DNA of 64,000 nt from Robertmurraya_A mangrovi (GTDB lineage Bacteria > Bacillota > Bacilli > Bacillales > Cytobacillaceae): the NCBI RefSeq assembly GCF_034427655.1, contig NZ_JAXOFX010000021.1:1-64000 (forward strand). Reading direction: 5' to 3'. The position numbers and the translations under genes are program-made. How positions within the stretch are numbered: the stretch's first letter is position 1; each line of letters begins with the position of its first letter. The notes beneath the pieces were generated by a model. That model saw only the letters and a program-made list of their open reading frames with translations, searched no databases and had not been told where the DNA came from. Positions 33,759 to 42,233 of the stretch are shown here, in pieces.

Positions 33759-33892
33759 TTAGGTCAAGATTTAGTTGTAACATAATTTATTAAATTTGAA
33801 CAGATTAAGGTCAAGACTAAGTTGTAAAATATGAATTTTATCCACTAATAAAATCAGACTTCATTAACTCCGTTAGGTCAAGATTTAGTTGT
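33759..33892 (-). repeat. distal transposon end: three spaced 20-bp TnsB sites
   Basis: Three inward-pointing units at 33873-33892, 33806-33825 and 33759-33778. The outermost and innermost are identical (ACAACTAAATCTTGACCTAA) and the middle is ACAACTTAGTCTTGACCTTA. Start-to-start spacings are 67 and 47 bases. Three spaced sites is the layout of the left end of Tn7. The terminal bases TGTTTTGTT end at 33901. The end also codes the new C-terminus of the mcp gene. Confidence 0.92.
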
Positions 33893-35856
33893 AACAAAAC
33901 AGCAAGTGCAGAAAGGTTTTGAGCAGAGGCAGTAATTTCCTCCATAGTAGCAAGTTGCTCCTCGCTGGCAGCGGCACTTTCATGACTAGCGGTTGCACTT
34001 TGTTCTGTTTCTTCAAAGATGCTATCTACAGCTTCTGATACAGTAGAACTTAACTTTGTTATATGTTCGATGGATTGGACAACCTCTTCTATGCTCATGG
34101 AAACGTCACAAATTGACCCTTCGATCACATGAAAGGCTTGTTTCACCTCAGCTGAAAAATTAAGACCTGATCTAACCGTTTCATTTCCTTTATTCATAGA
34201 GATAAGGGACACTTGAGTTTGGTCTTGGATTTCTTTTACGATTGTATCGATGGTATTAACGGAGTTTCTAGATTGCTCGGCTAGTTTTCGAACTTCTTCA
34301 GCTACAACAGCAAAACCTTTTCCATGTTCACCTGCGCGTGCCGCTTCAATTGCTGCATTTAAAGCAAGGAGGTTTGTTTGGTCTGCAATCTCTGTTATGA
34401 GTGAAGTGATGTTTCCAATTTCTTTTGACTTTTCTACTAGTGATTGAATTTGTTGAGACGTATTATCTGTAAAGATAGAGATTTCATTCATAGCTTCCAC
34501 GATGGAATTAATTTTTAATTCTCCAAGACTAGTCTGTTCATTTGTATGTTTTGCATGTTTAGCCATGTTATCACTGTTTATTGCAACGGTTTTTAATCCG
34601 TTATTCATTTCGCTCACTGAATTGGATATAAGATTAATTCCATTTCGCTGAGTGCTTGTTGCTTCAGCCGATTTAGTAGCCATTAAAGCCACTGTTTCAG
34701 CTGAGGTTGAGCTTTGTTCAACACTTGCAGTAAGTTGTTCAGCAGATGAAGCAACCAGATAGCTAGATTCATTTACTTGTTGAACCATATTTCTAAGACT
34801 ATTTACAAGTTCAATAAATCCTCGCGTCACTACTCCAATAGTATCTTTTCTCTTTATATCTAGCGTTTGATCAAATGTTAGTTCACCATTAGTTACTTTT
34901 AAAATAGAAGACTGTAACTTATTTAGTGGTTTAACAATAGAGCGGTTCATAAAAAACCAGATAATAACGACTGCAGCAATTAATGAAATTACCGAAATCG
35001 TGATTAATATAGTGATATATTTTTGAAGTGGTTGTAGGTAATCTGAAACATAAGATACGGATATAATTCTATAGTCGCCAATCATTTTAGATATAACCAA
35101 TAGCTCGTTGGAACCAATATTTACTATGGCATTGTGATCTTTTGTTAAAAACTTTTGCAGGTCCCCTAACTCATTGACCTTTTTGCCTTGTAAATCTTCC
35201 ATAGAGGATGAAATTACTTCATCGCCTTTTAATAGGGTGAGATATCCTTTTCCTTCAACAGTTACTTGCTTAGTTAATGAATGAACATCAAAACTTTCAA
35301 TCGTTTTTATATATGATGTAGGTTCCATACCGATTTGAATAATACCAGGCTGATCTACTCTTTTTACCCCTACATACATAAAGTACTTGTTATCTGAACC
35401 ACGTTGAGTAGGCTCTTGTGCTAGCCCTTCTTCACCAATTGTAAGAAAGGGTTTTGTTTGTTCAGAAGAGTTGAAATCAAACCCAATAAATTGTGACATA
35501 TTACTATGGGTAAGAATTCCGTCTTGGTCAACCAGATGTATTTCATCGACTCCTATTTTTGTTGCTAGTTTCATTAGGTTTTCAGTTTTATTTAATTTGG
35601 GGTTTTCTGCCAAACTAATAGCAATGCTGTTAGCGATACGAAGATAGTTCATCTTTAAAGAATCACTTAACAAAGTTAATGTATTAGCATTCTCCGTAAG
35701 TTTCTGCTCTAAAGTATTAATATTGGACGTCGCTTGTTGATTCATGATGGTTTCTAGTTGATTTTTTTGTGAAGTGAACCCTGTTATTCCTAATGTTAGT
35801 TCAACAAGTAATAAAATAATGATAATAGGGATTAAAGCTCTTTGACTTAGTGACAT
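33838..35856 (-). CDS. methyl-accepting chemotaxis receptor, C-terminus replaced by the transposon
   Basis: Membrane chemoreceptor of 672 residues. The start at 35856 (MSLSQRALIP) is set by AGGAG eight bases upstream. Order: membrane helix (about 9-28), extracellular Cache-type sensor, second helix (ITILITISVISLIAAVVIIWFFM), HAMP, then the signalling domain with the tip EIADQTNLLALNAAIEAARAGE. The native end LAEGLQQTIAKFKL is cut off by the Tn7-like element; instead the frame reads through the terminal TnsB sites to give LAVLLQLNLDLTELMKSDFISG. The lost piece is far from the kinase-binding tip, so the receptor may still work. The ligand is unknown. It converges on glmS before insertion. Confidence 0.9.
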   Translation of the reverse strand: MSLSQRALIPIIIILLLVELTLGITGFTSQKNQLETIMNQQATSNINTLEQKLTENANTLTLLSDSLKMNYLRIANSIAISLAENPKLNKTENLMKLATKIGVDEIHLVDQDGILTHSNMSQFIGFDFNSSEQTKPFLTIGEEGLAQEPTQRGSDNKYFMYVGVKRVDQPGIIQIGMEPTSYIKTIESFDVHSLTKQVTVEGKGYLTLLKGDEVISSSMEDLQGKKVNELGDLQKFLTKDHNAIVNIGSNELLVISKMIGDYRIISVSYVSDYLQPLQKYITILITISVISLIAAVVIIWFFMNRSIVKPLNKLQSSILKVTNGELTFDQTLDIKRKDTIGVVTRGFIELVNSLRNMVQQVNESSYLVASSAEQLTASVEQSSTSAETVALMATKSAEATSTQRNGINLISNSVSEMNNGLKTVAINSDNMAKHAKHTNEQTSLGELKINSIVEAMNEISIFTDNTSQQIQSLVEKSKEIGNITSLITEIADQTNLLALNAAIEAARAGEHGKGFAVVAEEVRKLAEQSRNSVNTIDTIVKEIQDQTQVSLISMNKGNETVRSGLNFSAEVKQAFHVIEGSICDVSMSIEEVVQSIEHITKLSSTVSEAVDSIFEETEQSATASHESAAASEEQLATMEEITASAQNLSALAVLLQLNLDLTELMKSDFISG
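33902..33906 (+). repeat. 5-bp target site duplication, right copy (GCAAG)
   Basis: GCAAG follows the distal TGTTTT terminus directly and matches 10331-10335. Removing one copy and the element restores the mcp frame. Confidence 0.92.
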
Positions 35857-36173
35857 AAGACCCACTCCTGATAATAATAAATAGTAAAATAACACTACAA
35901 TAATTTCATAAAATAGACAATCTTTCAACTAGAGATTGAAATTTAATTCGAGGGGATAGTAAAATAATCCTGGCTTAAAATTATATAAATATAGAGTTAT
36001 TTTAATAATAAACGAAATTCAACTAGGAAAGTTAGGGCTTAGTTCGTGTATGGATAAAAGTAATTAGTATGGTTTGAGGTTATTAATTGAGGACTAGTTT
36101 AGAATGGATGTTTTTTTGAAGAAAATATTAGGAAATAATAATGTTTGTTAGTATTTACCATAAAGAAAACAAA
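35857..36173. other. intergenic region upstream of the chemoreceptor
   Basis: About 317 bases with no gene I can support. It should hold the mcp promoter on the minus strand, but no clear sigma-D motif (TAAA...GCCGATAT) is visible. It is AT-rich without strong hairpins. Confidence 0.35.
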
Positions 36174-36201
36174 AAAAGTTCCTAAGAATAAGGAACTTTT
36201 T
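36174..36201. terminator. terminator after the 59-aa gene
   Basis: Arms AAAAGTTCCT/AGGAACTTTTT with loop AAGAATA. It lies directly downstream of the minus-strand small gene. Confidence 0.82.
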
Positions 36202-36204
36202 AAA

Positions 36205-36384
36205 TTAAACACCCATTTTTCTTCGTTGGTTACTTACTTTCTTCGTTTGTTGACTTTTCATTTTCTTTGTCTCCATTGAACCGTTCGCAGCAGATTTACC
36301 TGCTGTAGCTTGTTTCTTTTTCTCAAGCTGTTGTTTCATCGCTTCCTGTAAGCTCATTTTTTTCTTTGGTGTTTCTTCTGACAT
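36205..36384 (-). CDS. small basic hypothetical protein (59 aa)
   Basis: A 59-residue frame starting MSEETPKKKMSLQEAM, with a strong GGAGGAATTATTT ribosome site before the ATG and a terminator after the stop, so it is very likely expressed. It is rich in Lys and Gln (QQLEKKKQATAGK; KKMKSQQTKK) with no membrane segment or known motif; it may bind nucleic acid or be largely disordered. It stands alone between the chemoreceptor and fabZ. I do not recognise the family. Confidence 0.7.
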   Translation of the reverse strand: MSEETPKKKMSLQEAMKQQLEKKKQATAGKSAANGSMETKKMKSQQTKKVSNQRRKMGV

Positions 36385-36585
36385 AAATAATTCCTCCTAC
36401 ACTTTTGTAAATTTAGTATAATCGATTCTCATCTACATATCTAATTTAATTCGTTAAAATTGAAGAAAAAATATGGTTATTAGCAACAACAAGTGGCGTA
36501 TATGTAAAAAATTTCTTTTTAGTTTTGGTAGTTTTTACTATAATTAGTATCAGGTGCTAGGACTTAGTAAAAGAGGAGGCTGATT

Positions 36586-37011
36586 ATGTTTGAGATAAAT
36601 GAGATTAAAGATATTATTTTACATCGATATCCATTTTTATTATTAGATAAAATGACAGAAGTAGAGGAAGGAAAGAGAGCTGTCGGTATAAAAAATGTTT
36701 CAGGTAATGAGGAATACTTTAAAGGACATTTTCCTGATTTACCTGTTATGCCAGGGGTGTTAATAGTTGAAGCACTAGCACAAGTTAGTGCTGTAGCCAT
36801 GCTTACAAATGAAAATAATCGAGGGAGATTAGGTTTATTAGCAGGGATTGATCATTGCCGGTTTAAGCGTCAAGTTAGCCCAGGTGACCAGTTAAGGCTT
36901 GAGGTTACGATAACTAGATTGAAAGGGCCGATAGGTAAGGGAAAAGGAATAGCAACTGTGGATGGGGAAATAGTTTGTGAAACGGAGCTAATCTTTGCCT
37001 TTGGAAAATAA
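36586..37011 (+). CDS. fabZ: 3-hydroxyacyl-ACP dehydratase FabZ
   Basis: Dehydrates 3-hydroxyacyl-ACP in type II fatty acid synthesis. The 141 residues form one hot-dog domain. The catalytic pair is the His in KGHFPDLPVMPGVLIVEALAQ and the Glu in the same block. The opening DIILHRYPFLLLDKM is typical. AGAGGAGG precedes the ATG. The gene stands alone, with a weak hairpin after it around 37076-37112. Confidence 0.94.
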   Translation: MFEINEIKDIILHRYPFLLLDKMTEVEEGKRAVGIKNVSGNEEYFKGHFPDLPVMPGVLIVEALAQVSAVAMLTNENNRGRLGLLAGIDHCRFKRQVSPGDQLRLEVTITRLKGPIGKGKGIATVDGEIVCETELIFAFGK

Positions 37012-37210
37012 AAATTTCTACCTTAGATAAAAAGGTGAGATTAGAAATGAAAATAGCGGTTTGGTGAAAAAATAAGAGACTAGGGTGAATTAAATTCCTT
37101 GAGTCTTTTTTATTTTAAATAAAAAACTTTCCAAAATTAAAACAGTTTAGTAGTAAACTCAGTCTAATAGGTAAAGAAACGCTCATCAACCGGGGCTAGG
37201 GGAGGGCATA

Positions 37211-37738
37211 ATGGATAAGCAGAAATTAATAAAGGCATCAAAGGCTGGGGACGATGATGCGTTTTATCAACTAATTGTAGAGAATAAAGAGAAATTATAT
37301 AAAATAGCGTACTCCTATTTGCGAAATGAAGAAGATGCATTAGAGGCTATTCAGGAAGTAACTTGTCGTGCATATATGAGGTTTGGAAAATTAAAGGAAG
37401 ACCAGTACTTCGATACCTGGCTAGTCCGAATAATGATTAATTATTGTATTGATGAACTAAAAAAGAAGAGTAGGTTTTTTAATCAAGAAATTAACTTGAA
37501 TAACTCGAAGATATTTAGAAATGATGAAGACGTTATAAATTATAATCAATATGGTTTACAGCCTGTTTTAGATGAAATGGAGCCCAAAATCAGATCAATT
37601 ATTGAGTTGAAGTATTTTCATGATTTTACTATTACGGAAATTGCTCGAACGATAGAGCGTCCAGAAGGTACAGTGAAGACATGGCTAAATAAAGGGCTAA
37701 AGGTTTTAAGGTCTTATTTGGAAAAGGAAGGTGATTAA
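37211..37738 (+). CDS. ECF-type RNA polymerase sigma factor
   Basis: A 175-residue sigma-70 family factor. Region 2 reads YKIAYSYLRNEEDALEAIQEVTCRAYMRF and region 4 reads MEPKIRSIIELKYFHDFTITEIARTIERPEGTVKTWLNKGLKVLR. GGGGAGGG precedes the ATG. It overlaps the downstream DUF4179 gene by 8 bases, the usual sigma/anti-sigma arrangement. The signal and regulon are unknown. It is similar to SigV/SigM-type factors but I cannot name the paralogue. Confidence 0.88.
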   Translation: MDKQKLIKASKAGDDDAFYQLIVENKEKLYKIAYSYLRNEEDALEAIQEVTCRAYMRFGKLKEDQYFDTWLVRIMINYCIDELKKKSRFFNQEINLNNSKIFRNDEDVINYNQYGLQPVLDEMEPKIRSIIELKYFHDFTITEIARTIERPEGTVKTWLNKGLKVLRSYLEKEGD

Positions 37739-39071
37739 TTTGAATAGTAAAGAGGAAAAGGTTTTAAAGGATATGAAGAACCATTTACTTAATGTGAATA
37801 TCCCAAGTGATATTGAAATGTATATTAAAACGGGAATACAAAAAGGGAAACAGAAGAAAATCTCTAAATATAAATCATTTAAACAACTAGGACTCATTGC
37901 TGCTTGTCTTATTCTTACCTTGCTTGGTTCTATACGCTTTTCGCCAACTGTAGCTGCTTATGTAGGGCAACTACCTCTTCTGGACTCTCTTGTAAAGCTA
38001 GTATCCAACGATAAAGGATTAAAACTAGCGCTAGATAATAACTTTATTCAGCCTCTAGGAATCTCTGATGAAAAGGAAGGTATCAGGTTTACAGTTGATG
38101 CGATGATGGCAGATGAGTCAAGAATTTTGTTATTTTATACATTAAGCAATGAAGGTCAAGTAGATCTAGCTGTTGAAAATATTTTATTAAAAGATAGGAA
38201 TGGCAAGCCATGGACTAATTTTTCTATTAGCTATGGCAATGAGGAAGAAGGAATAATAGATATATTATTAGGTGAGGGCCAAAAGACACCACCAGAGTTA
38301 AATGTCGAAGTGAGCTTAGCAAAAAATTTAAATAACCAAGAAGATGTGGAAGCACCTATAGAAAAATTAAAATCAACTTGGACAGTTAAGGTCCCTATAA
38401 GTTCAGAAGATATTAGGGATAAGAAAGAAGTCTTTTCCATTAATAAGACTGTCAATGTTGAAGGCCAGAAAATGCATTTTCAAAAAATGACTATTTATCC
38501 AACTAGAATTGCTTTAGAAATAGAATACGACCCACAGAATTCTAAGAAAATATATAGTTTTGATGACTTACATTTAGTTGATAAAAAAGGTAATCGTTTT
38601 TCAACTATTATAAATGGTCAGTTAGCAACTCTTCTATCTGATAACAAAATCAAACTATTTTTCCAAAGTAATTATTTCACTAAACCAGAAGAGATTTATA
38701 TAGAAGGATCTTCTTTTGGAGCGTTAGATAAGGATAAATTAGAAGTTTTGGTAGATGTGGAGAATAAGGAATTATTGCAAGCACCTGATGATCGACTGAC
38801 ATTAGAGAACGTTGAGAAAAGCAAAGAAGGATTAGTACTCGATTTTAAATTGATAAAAGAAGATGAAAAACACTTTGGAGTCTTTTCTTCCATTTATACC
38901 GATGAATCGGGTGAAGAATATCATTCCCATCGAAGTGGAAGTAGTGGGTCAGGTAATGATCATCATATTCAATACTATATTGAGGATATTGAGTATAGTA
39001 ATCCTATTAGATTAAACATTGATTATTACCCTACGAAAATTAAGGGGAATGTACGTATCAAAGTAAAATAA
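37731..39071 (+). CDS. DUF4179-domain membrane protein, probable anti-sigma factor
   Basis: Partner of the preceding ECF sigma factor, 446 residues. A short cytoplasmic N-terminus (about 48 residues) that could bind the sigma factor is followed by one membrane helix (QLGLIAACLILTLLGSI) and a large exported part. The segment FSPTVAAYVGQLPLLDSLVKLV and the next 100 residues match DUF4179; the rest is beta-rich, with a His/Ser/Gly-rich tail (YHSHRSGSSGSGNDHH) that may bind metal. The start ATT/TTG region overlaps sigma by 8 bases; TTG at 37740 (GGAAAAGGAAGGTG upstream) is also possible. The anti-sigma role is inferred from gene order and topology. Confidence 0.8.
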   Translation: MINLNSKEEKVLKDMKNHLLNVNIPSDIEMYIKTGIQKGKQKKISKYKSFKQLGLIAACLILTLLGSIRFSPTVAAYVGQLPLLDSLVKLVSNDKGLKLALDNNFIQPLGISDEKEGIRFTVDAMMADESRILLFYTLSNEGQVDLAVENILLKDRNGKPWTNFSISYGNEEEGIIDILLGEGQKTPPELNVEVSLAKNLNNQEDVEAPIEKLKSTWTVKVPISSEDIRDKKEVFSINKTVNVEGQKMHFQKMTIYPTRIALEIEYDPQNSKKIYSFDDLHLVDKKGNRFSTIINGQLATLLSDNKIKLFFQSNYFTKPEEIYIEGSSFGALDKDKLEVLVDVENKELLQAPDDRLTLENVEKSKEGLVLDFKLIKEDEKHFGVFSSIYTDESGEEYHSHRSGSSGSGNDHHIQYYIEDIEYSNPIRLNIDYYPTKIKGNVRIKVK

Positions 39072-39079
39072 TATGACAA

Positions 39080-39171
39080 GTGACAGGCACCTGAAATATT
39101 TTCAGGTGCCTGCCTTTTAGAATATAAGGTTTTCTAATAAATATTACATATATGTTGCAGGTGCCTGTCAC
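39080..39171. repeat. 92-bp REP-like element with 14-bp terminal inverted repeats
   Basis: Bounded by GTGACAGGCACCTG (39080-39093) and its exact reverse complement CAGGTGCCTGTCAC (39158-39171). Inside, AGGCACCTGAAA/TTTCAGGTGCCT forms a perfect hairpin (39085-39111). This GTGACAGGCACC motif recurs in Bacillus genomes and resembles REP/MITE elements moved by IS200-type transposases. It ends 1 base from the adhE stop and may act as its terminator. Confidence 0.75.
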
Positions 39172-39172
39172 C

Positions 39173-41776
39173 TTAAACACCTTTGAAAGCGGCACGGTAG
39201 ATTTCTGCTAGTTCTGTTACTAGTGGTAGTTTAGGGTTGGCCGTTGTGCATTGGTCTTCAAATGCACGTTCTGCTAGAATTTCAACTTTGCTTTCAAATT
39301 CCGCTAGATCAACCCCGTTTGCTTCTATACTCATAGGGATATCTAATTCTTTGGCTAATTTTATAATTGCTTGTATTAAGCTTTCTACAGCTTCTTCTGT
39401 CGTTCGGCAAGGTAAACCTAATGCTTTTGCGATTTCGGCATAACGCACATCTGCTATGAAGTTTTCATATTTAGGGAAGGCGGTAAACTTTTTAGGCTTC
39501 GTTGCATTATATCGTACAACATGTGGCATTAAGATCGTATTTGAGCGTCCATGTGCGATATGGAACTCAGCACCTAACTTATGTGCCAAGCTATGGTTTA
39601 TGCCTAGGAATGCATTAGCAAAAGCCATACCAGCAATTGTTGATGCATTATGCATTTTCTCACGAGCTAACTCATCACTGCCATTTCGATACGCTCTTGG
39701 CAAGTATTCAAACACAAGTTGAATGGCCTTAATGGCTAGACCATCCGTATAGTCATTTGCCATAACAGATACATAGGCTTCAATAGCATGTGTTAAAACG
39801 TCCATCCCGGTATCTGCGGTGACATGTTTTGGTACAGTCATAACAAACTGTGGATCAATAATCGCTACGTCTGGTGTTAATTCATAATCGGCCAAAGGAT
39901 ATTTAATATTTTCTTTTATATCTGTAATAACAGAGAAAGAAGTTACTTCTGATCCTGTGCCTGATGTAGTAGGGATTGCAACAAATTGTGCTTTGCTACC
40001 AAGTTTAGGAAATTTCACAATTCGCTTTCTAATATCTAAAAACTTTTGTTTAAGACCATGGAACTCAGTTTCAGGATGCTCATAGAAGAGCCACATCCCT
40101 TTAGCCGCATCCATAGCTGAACCACCACCAAGAGCAATGATGACATCTGGGTTGAAATTAGCCATCATTTCAGCACCCTTCATGACAGTCTCGATAGATG
40201 GGTCTGGCTCAACATCTGAGAAAATTTCACAGTGTACGTAGTCTGGGCGTTTTCTTAGGTAATATAGAACCTTATCTACATAACCTAATTTCACCATTCC
40301 TTCATCTGTAACGATAAGAGCTTTTGAAATGTTCGACATCTTGGATAGATATTGAGTAGAATTCTTTTCAAAATAGATTTTAGGTGGAACCTTAAACCAC
40401 TGCATATTTACATTCCTTTTAGCCATTTTTTTAATATTCACTAGGTGAATTGAACCAACGTTTGTTGAAACAGAGTTCCCTCCAAATGTTCCGCAACCAA
40501 GAGTAAGGGAAGGCAAGTAAGCATTGTAAATATCACCAATAGCACCTTGGGAAGATGGAGCATTTACGATAATTCGGCCGGCTTTCATTCTTGTACCAAA
40601 TGCACTCATAACAGCCTCGTTCGTTGTGTGTATGACAGCAGAGTGTCCTAGACCACCAAACTCTAACATCTCCTCTGCTCTAGTTAAACCTTCCTCTAAG
40701 TTATTTACTTTGTAACAGGCAAGAACAGGACTTAACTTTTCACGAGATAGAGGGAATTCTGGGCCAACTCCTATTATTTCTGCGATTAAAATTTTAGTGT
40801 CTTCAGGAACCGTTACACCGGCCATCTTAGCAATTTTGTAAGCAGGCATTCCAACAATGTCTGCATTAACAGCGCAAGAATGTTCATTTATGACTAACTT
40901 CTCTACTTTAGAACGTTCTTCCTCATTTAAGAAATAGCATCCATGATGGGCTAACTCTTTTTTAACTTCCGCATAAATCTCTTGATCAATAATAACTGCT
41001 TGTTCAGAGGCGCAAATCATTCCGTTATCAAAGGTTTTAGATAAAATTAAGTCATTTACCGAACGCTTCACATTTGCTGATTTCTCAATATAACAAGGTA
41101 CGTTACCAGGACCAACTCCTAGAGCAGGTTTACCTGAACTATAGGCTGACTTAACCATGCCAGCTCCACCTGTTGCTAAAATAAGTGAGATATGAGCGTG
41201 ATTCATTAAAGCTTGTGTAGCTTCTAACGAAGGTTGTTCAATCCATTGAATACAGTTCTCGGGAGCCCCGGCCTTAATAGCCGCATCTCTTAAGATTCTT
41301 GCTGCTTCACTACTGCATTTTTGTGCAGAAGGGTGGAAGGCAAATATAATTGGGTTTCTAGTTTTAATCGAAATTAAAGCTTTAAACATAGTAGTAGAGG
41401 TAGGATTTGTAACTGGAGTAACTCCTGCTATGACTCCAACAGGCTCTGCAATCTCAAAAATACCTTCGTGTTCATTCTCATGAATCACTCCAACTGTTTT
41501 GTTGTATTTGATATTGTGATAAACATATTCTGTTGCAAACATGTTCTTAATGATTTTATCTTCATAGACTCCACGTTTCGTTTCTTCTACAGCAAGCTTA
41601 GCAAGAGGCATGTGCTGATCTAATCCAGCTAGAGCCATTTGCTTAACAATTTCATCAATCATTTCTTGAGTGAATCCGTAAAATTCCTTTAAAGCCTTTT
41701 GACCTTTTTCTACGAGCTGATCAATCATTGAAGAAACAGGTTGCTTTTCCGTTACTACTTTTTCCTTTACTACCAT
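39173..41776 (-). CDS. adhE: bifunctional acetaldehyde-CoA/alcohol dehydrogenase AdhE
   Basis: Converts acetyl-CoA to acetaldehyde and then to ethanol, regenerating NAD+ in fermentation. I take the start at 41776 (MVVKEKVVTEKQ) since GGAGG lies eight bases upstream; 867 residues is normal for AdhE. The N-terminal aldehyde dehydrogenase half has the catalytic Cys in NGMICASEQ; the C-terminal iron-type alcohol dehydrogenase half has GGGSAMDAAK and the metal His block FLGINHSLAHKLGAEFHIAHG. A perfect Rex operator lies 25 bases before the start, so expression should follow the NADH/NAD+ ratio. A small gene precedes it on the same strand. Confidence 0.97.
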   Translation of the reverse strand: MVVKEKVVTEKQPVSSMIDQLVEKGQKALKEFYGFTQEMIDEIVKQMALAGLDQHMPLAKLAVEETKRGVYEDKIIKNMFATEYVYHNIKYNKTVGVIHENEHEGIFEIAEPVGVIAGVTPVTNPTSTTMFKALISIKTRNPIIFAFHPSAQKCSSEAARILRDAAIKAGAPENCIQWIEQPSLEATQALMNHAHISLILATGGAGMVKSAYSSGKPALGVGPGNVPCYIEKSANVKRSVNDLILSKTFDNGMICASEQAVIIDQEIYAEVKKELAHHGCYFLNEEERSKVEKLVINEHSCAVNADIVGMPAYKIAKMAGVTVPEDTKILIAEIIGVGPEFPLSREKLSPVLACYKVNNLEEGLTRAEEMLEFGGLGHSAVIHTTNEAVMSAFGTRMKAGRIIVNAPSSQGAIGDIYNAYLPSLTLGCGTFGGNSVSTNVGSIHLVNIKKMAKRNVNMQWFKVPPKIYFEKNSTQYLSKMSNISKALIVTDEGMVKLGYVDKVLYYLRKRPDYVHCEIFSDVEPDPSIETVMKGAEMMANFNPDVIIALGGGSAMDAAKGMWLFYEHPETEFHGLKQKFLDIRKRIVKFPKLGSKAQFVAIPTTSGTGSEVTSFSVITDIKENIKYPLADYELTPDVAIIDPQFVMTVPKHVTADTGMDVLTHAIEAYVSVMANDYTDGLAIKAIQLVFEYLPRAYRNGSDELAREKMHNASTIAGMAFANAFLGINHSLAHKLGAEFHIAHGRSNTILMPHVVRYNATKPKKFTAFPKYENFIADVRYAEIAKALGLPCRTTEEAVESLIQAIIKLAKELDIPMSIEANGVDLAEFESKVEILAERAFEDQCTTANPKLPLVTELAEIYRAAFKGV

Positions 41777-41800
41777 GATAAAGACCTCCATCATATTAGT

Positions 41801-41818
41801 TTGTGAAACATTTCACAA
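41801..41818. promoter_or_regulatory. Rex operator upstream of adhE
   Basis: TTGTGAAACATTTCACAA is a perfect palindrome matching the Rex consensus TTGTGAA-N4-TTCACAA, placed between the 75-aa gene and the adhE ribosome site. Redox control by Rex is strongly indicated. Confidence 0.92.
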
Positions 41819-41837
41819 GTATCATTAAAAAAAGGGA

Positions 41838-42065
41838 TTATTCACAAACAGGATTCCTTGGTATTCTCTCAAATGAAATATCTGTGTACATTTTTGAGCA
41901 ACGTTTAACAATAATGACAAAGTTTACTGTCCAAATGAAAGCAGGTATATTTTCATCATCCTTAAACATCATAGATTCAAATTCGTCACCAATCAATTCT
42001 TCAAAAGCTTCAAGAGTGTATAATTCAGTGTCAGAAGAGAAGTTTTTCCATTCACATAGCATCAT
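41838..42065 (-). CDS. small conserved-looking hypothetical protein (75 aa)
   Basis: A 75-residue frame starting MMLCEWKNFSSDTELYTLEAFEELIGDEFESM. GAGGTG lies six bases before the ATG at 42065. It is acidic in its middle and ends with a Cys. No motif or membrane segment is clear. It is on the same strand as adhE, with the Rex operator between them, and behind a cre site and a second Rex-like box. That context suggests it is a redox- or carbon-regulated leader gene of adhE. The family is not recognised. Confidence 0.6.
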   Translation of the reverse strand: MMLCEWKNFSSDTELYTLEAFEELIGDEFESMMFKDDENIPAFIWTVNFVIIVKRCSKMYTDISFERIPRNPVCE

Positions 42066-42122
42066 GATTATCACCTCGATTGTTTTCTTGATTCTAGATT
42101 AACACATAAAAAAGAAAATAGA

Positions 42123-42206
42123 TTGTGAAATATTGAACAAAGTTTGAAGGTTGTATAAATCTTGATTTATCAATGTTTTCCTAACCTAATAAAGAAAACG
42201 CTTACA
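42123..42206 (-). promoter_or_regulatory. cre site and second Rex-like box upstream of the small gene and adhE
   Basis: On the minus strand TGTAAGCGTTTTCT (42193-42206) matches the cre consensus TGWAARCGYTWNCW at every position. TTGTGAAATATTGAACAA (42123-42140) resembles a Rex operator with a degenerate second half. Together they suggest joint CcpA and Rex control of the small-gene/adhE unit. Confidence 0.7.
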
Positions 42207-42233
42207 AAATTAATTATTATATTAGTATAATAA

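Larger units (their letters stand above)
10336..33901. mobile_element. complete Tn7-like transposon, 23,566 bp
   Basis: Both ends read inward as TGTTTT, three bases, ACAACT, and are flanked by GCAAG duplications. Seven copies of a 20-base TnsB-type site (consensus ACAACTAAATCTTGACCTAA) lie inside the ends: four tandem at the left, three spaced at the right, all pointing inward. The transposition genes tnsA, tnsB, tnsC and tnsD/tniQ occupy 26.86-33.22 kb, and a second tniQ lies at 10.89 kb. No tnsE is seen. Cargo is heavy-metal efflux, copper/thiol-redox proteins, cadmium resistance, a toxin-antitoxin locus and HEPN-like genes. All core motifs are intact, so the element may be active. It is inserted downstream of glmS, within the end of an mcp gene. 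Confidence 0.95.

Noticed and set aside
39237..39722. Two plus-strand frames in the 3' part of adhE
   Set aside because: They are antisense shadows of AdhE, with no ribosome site.
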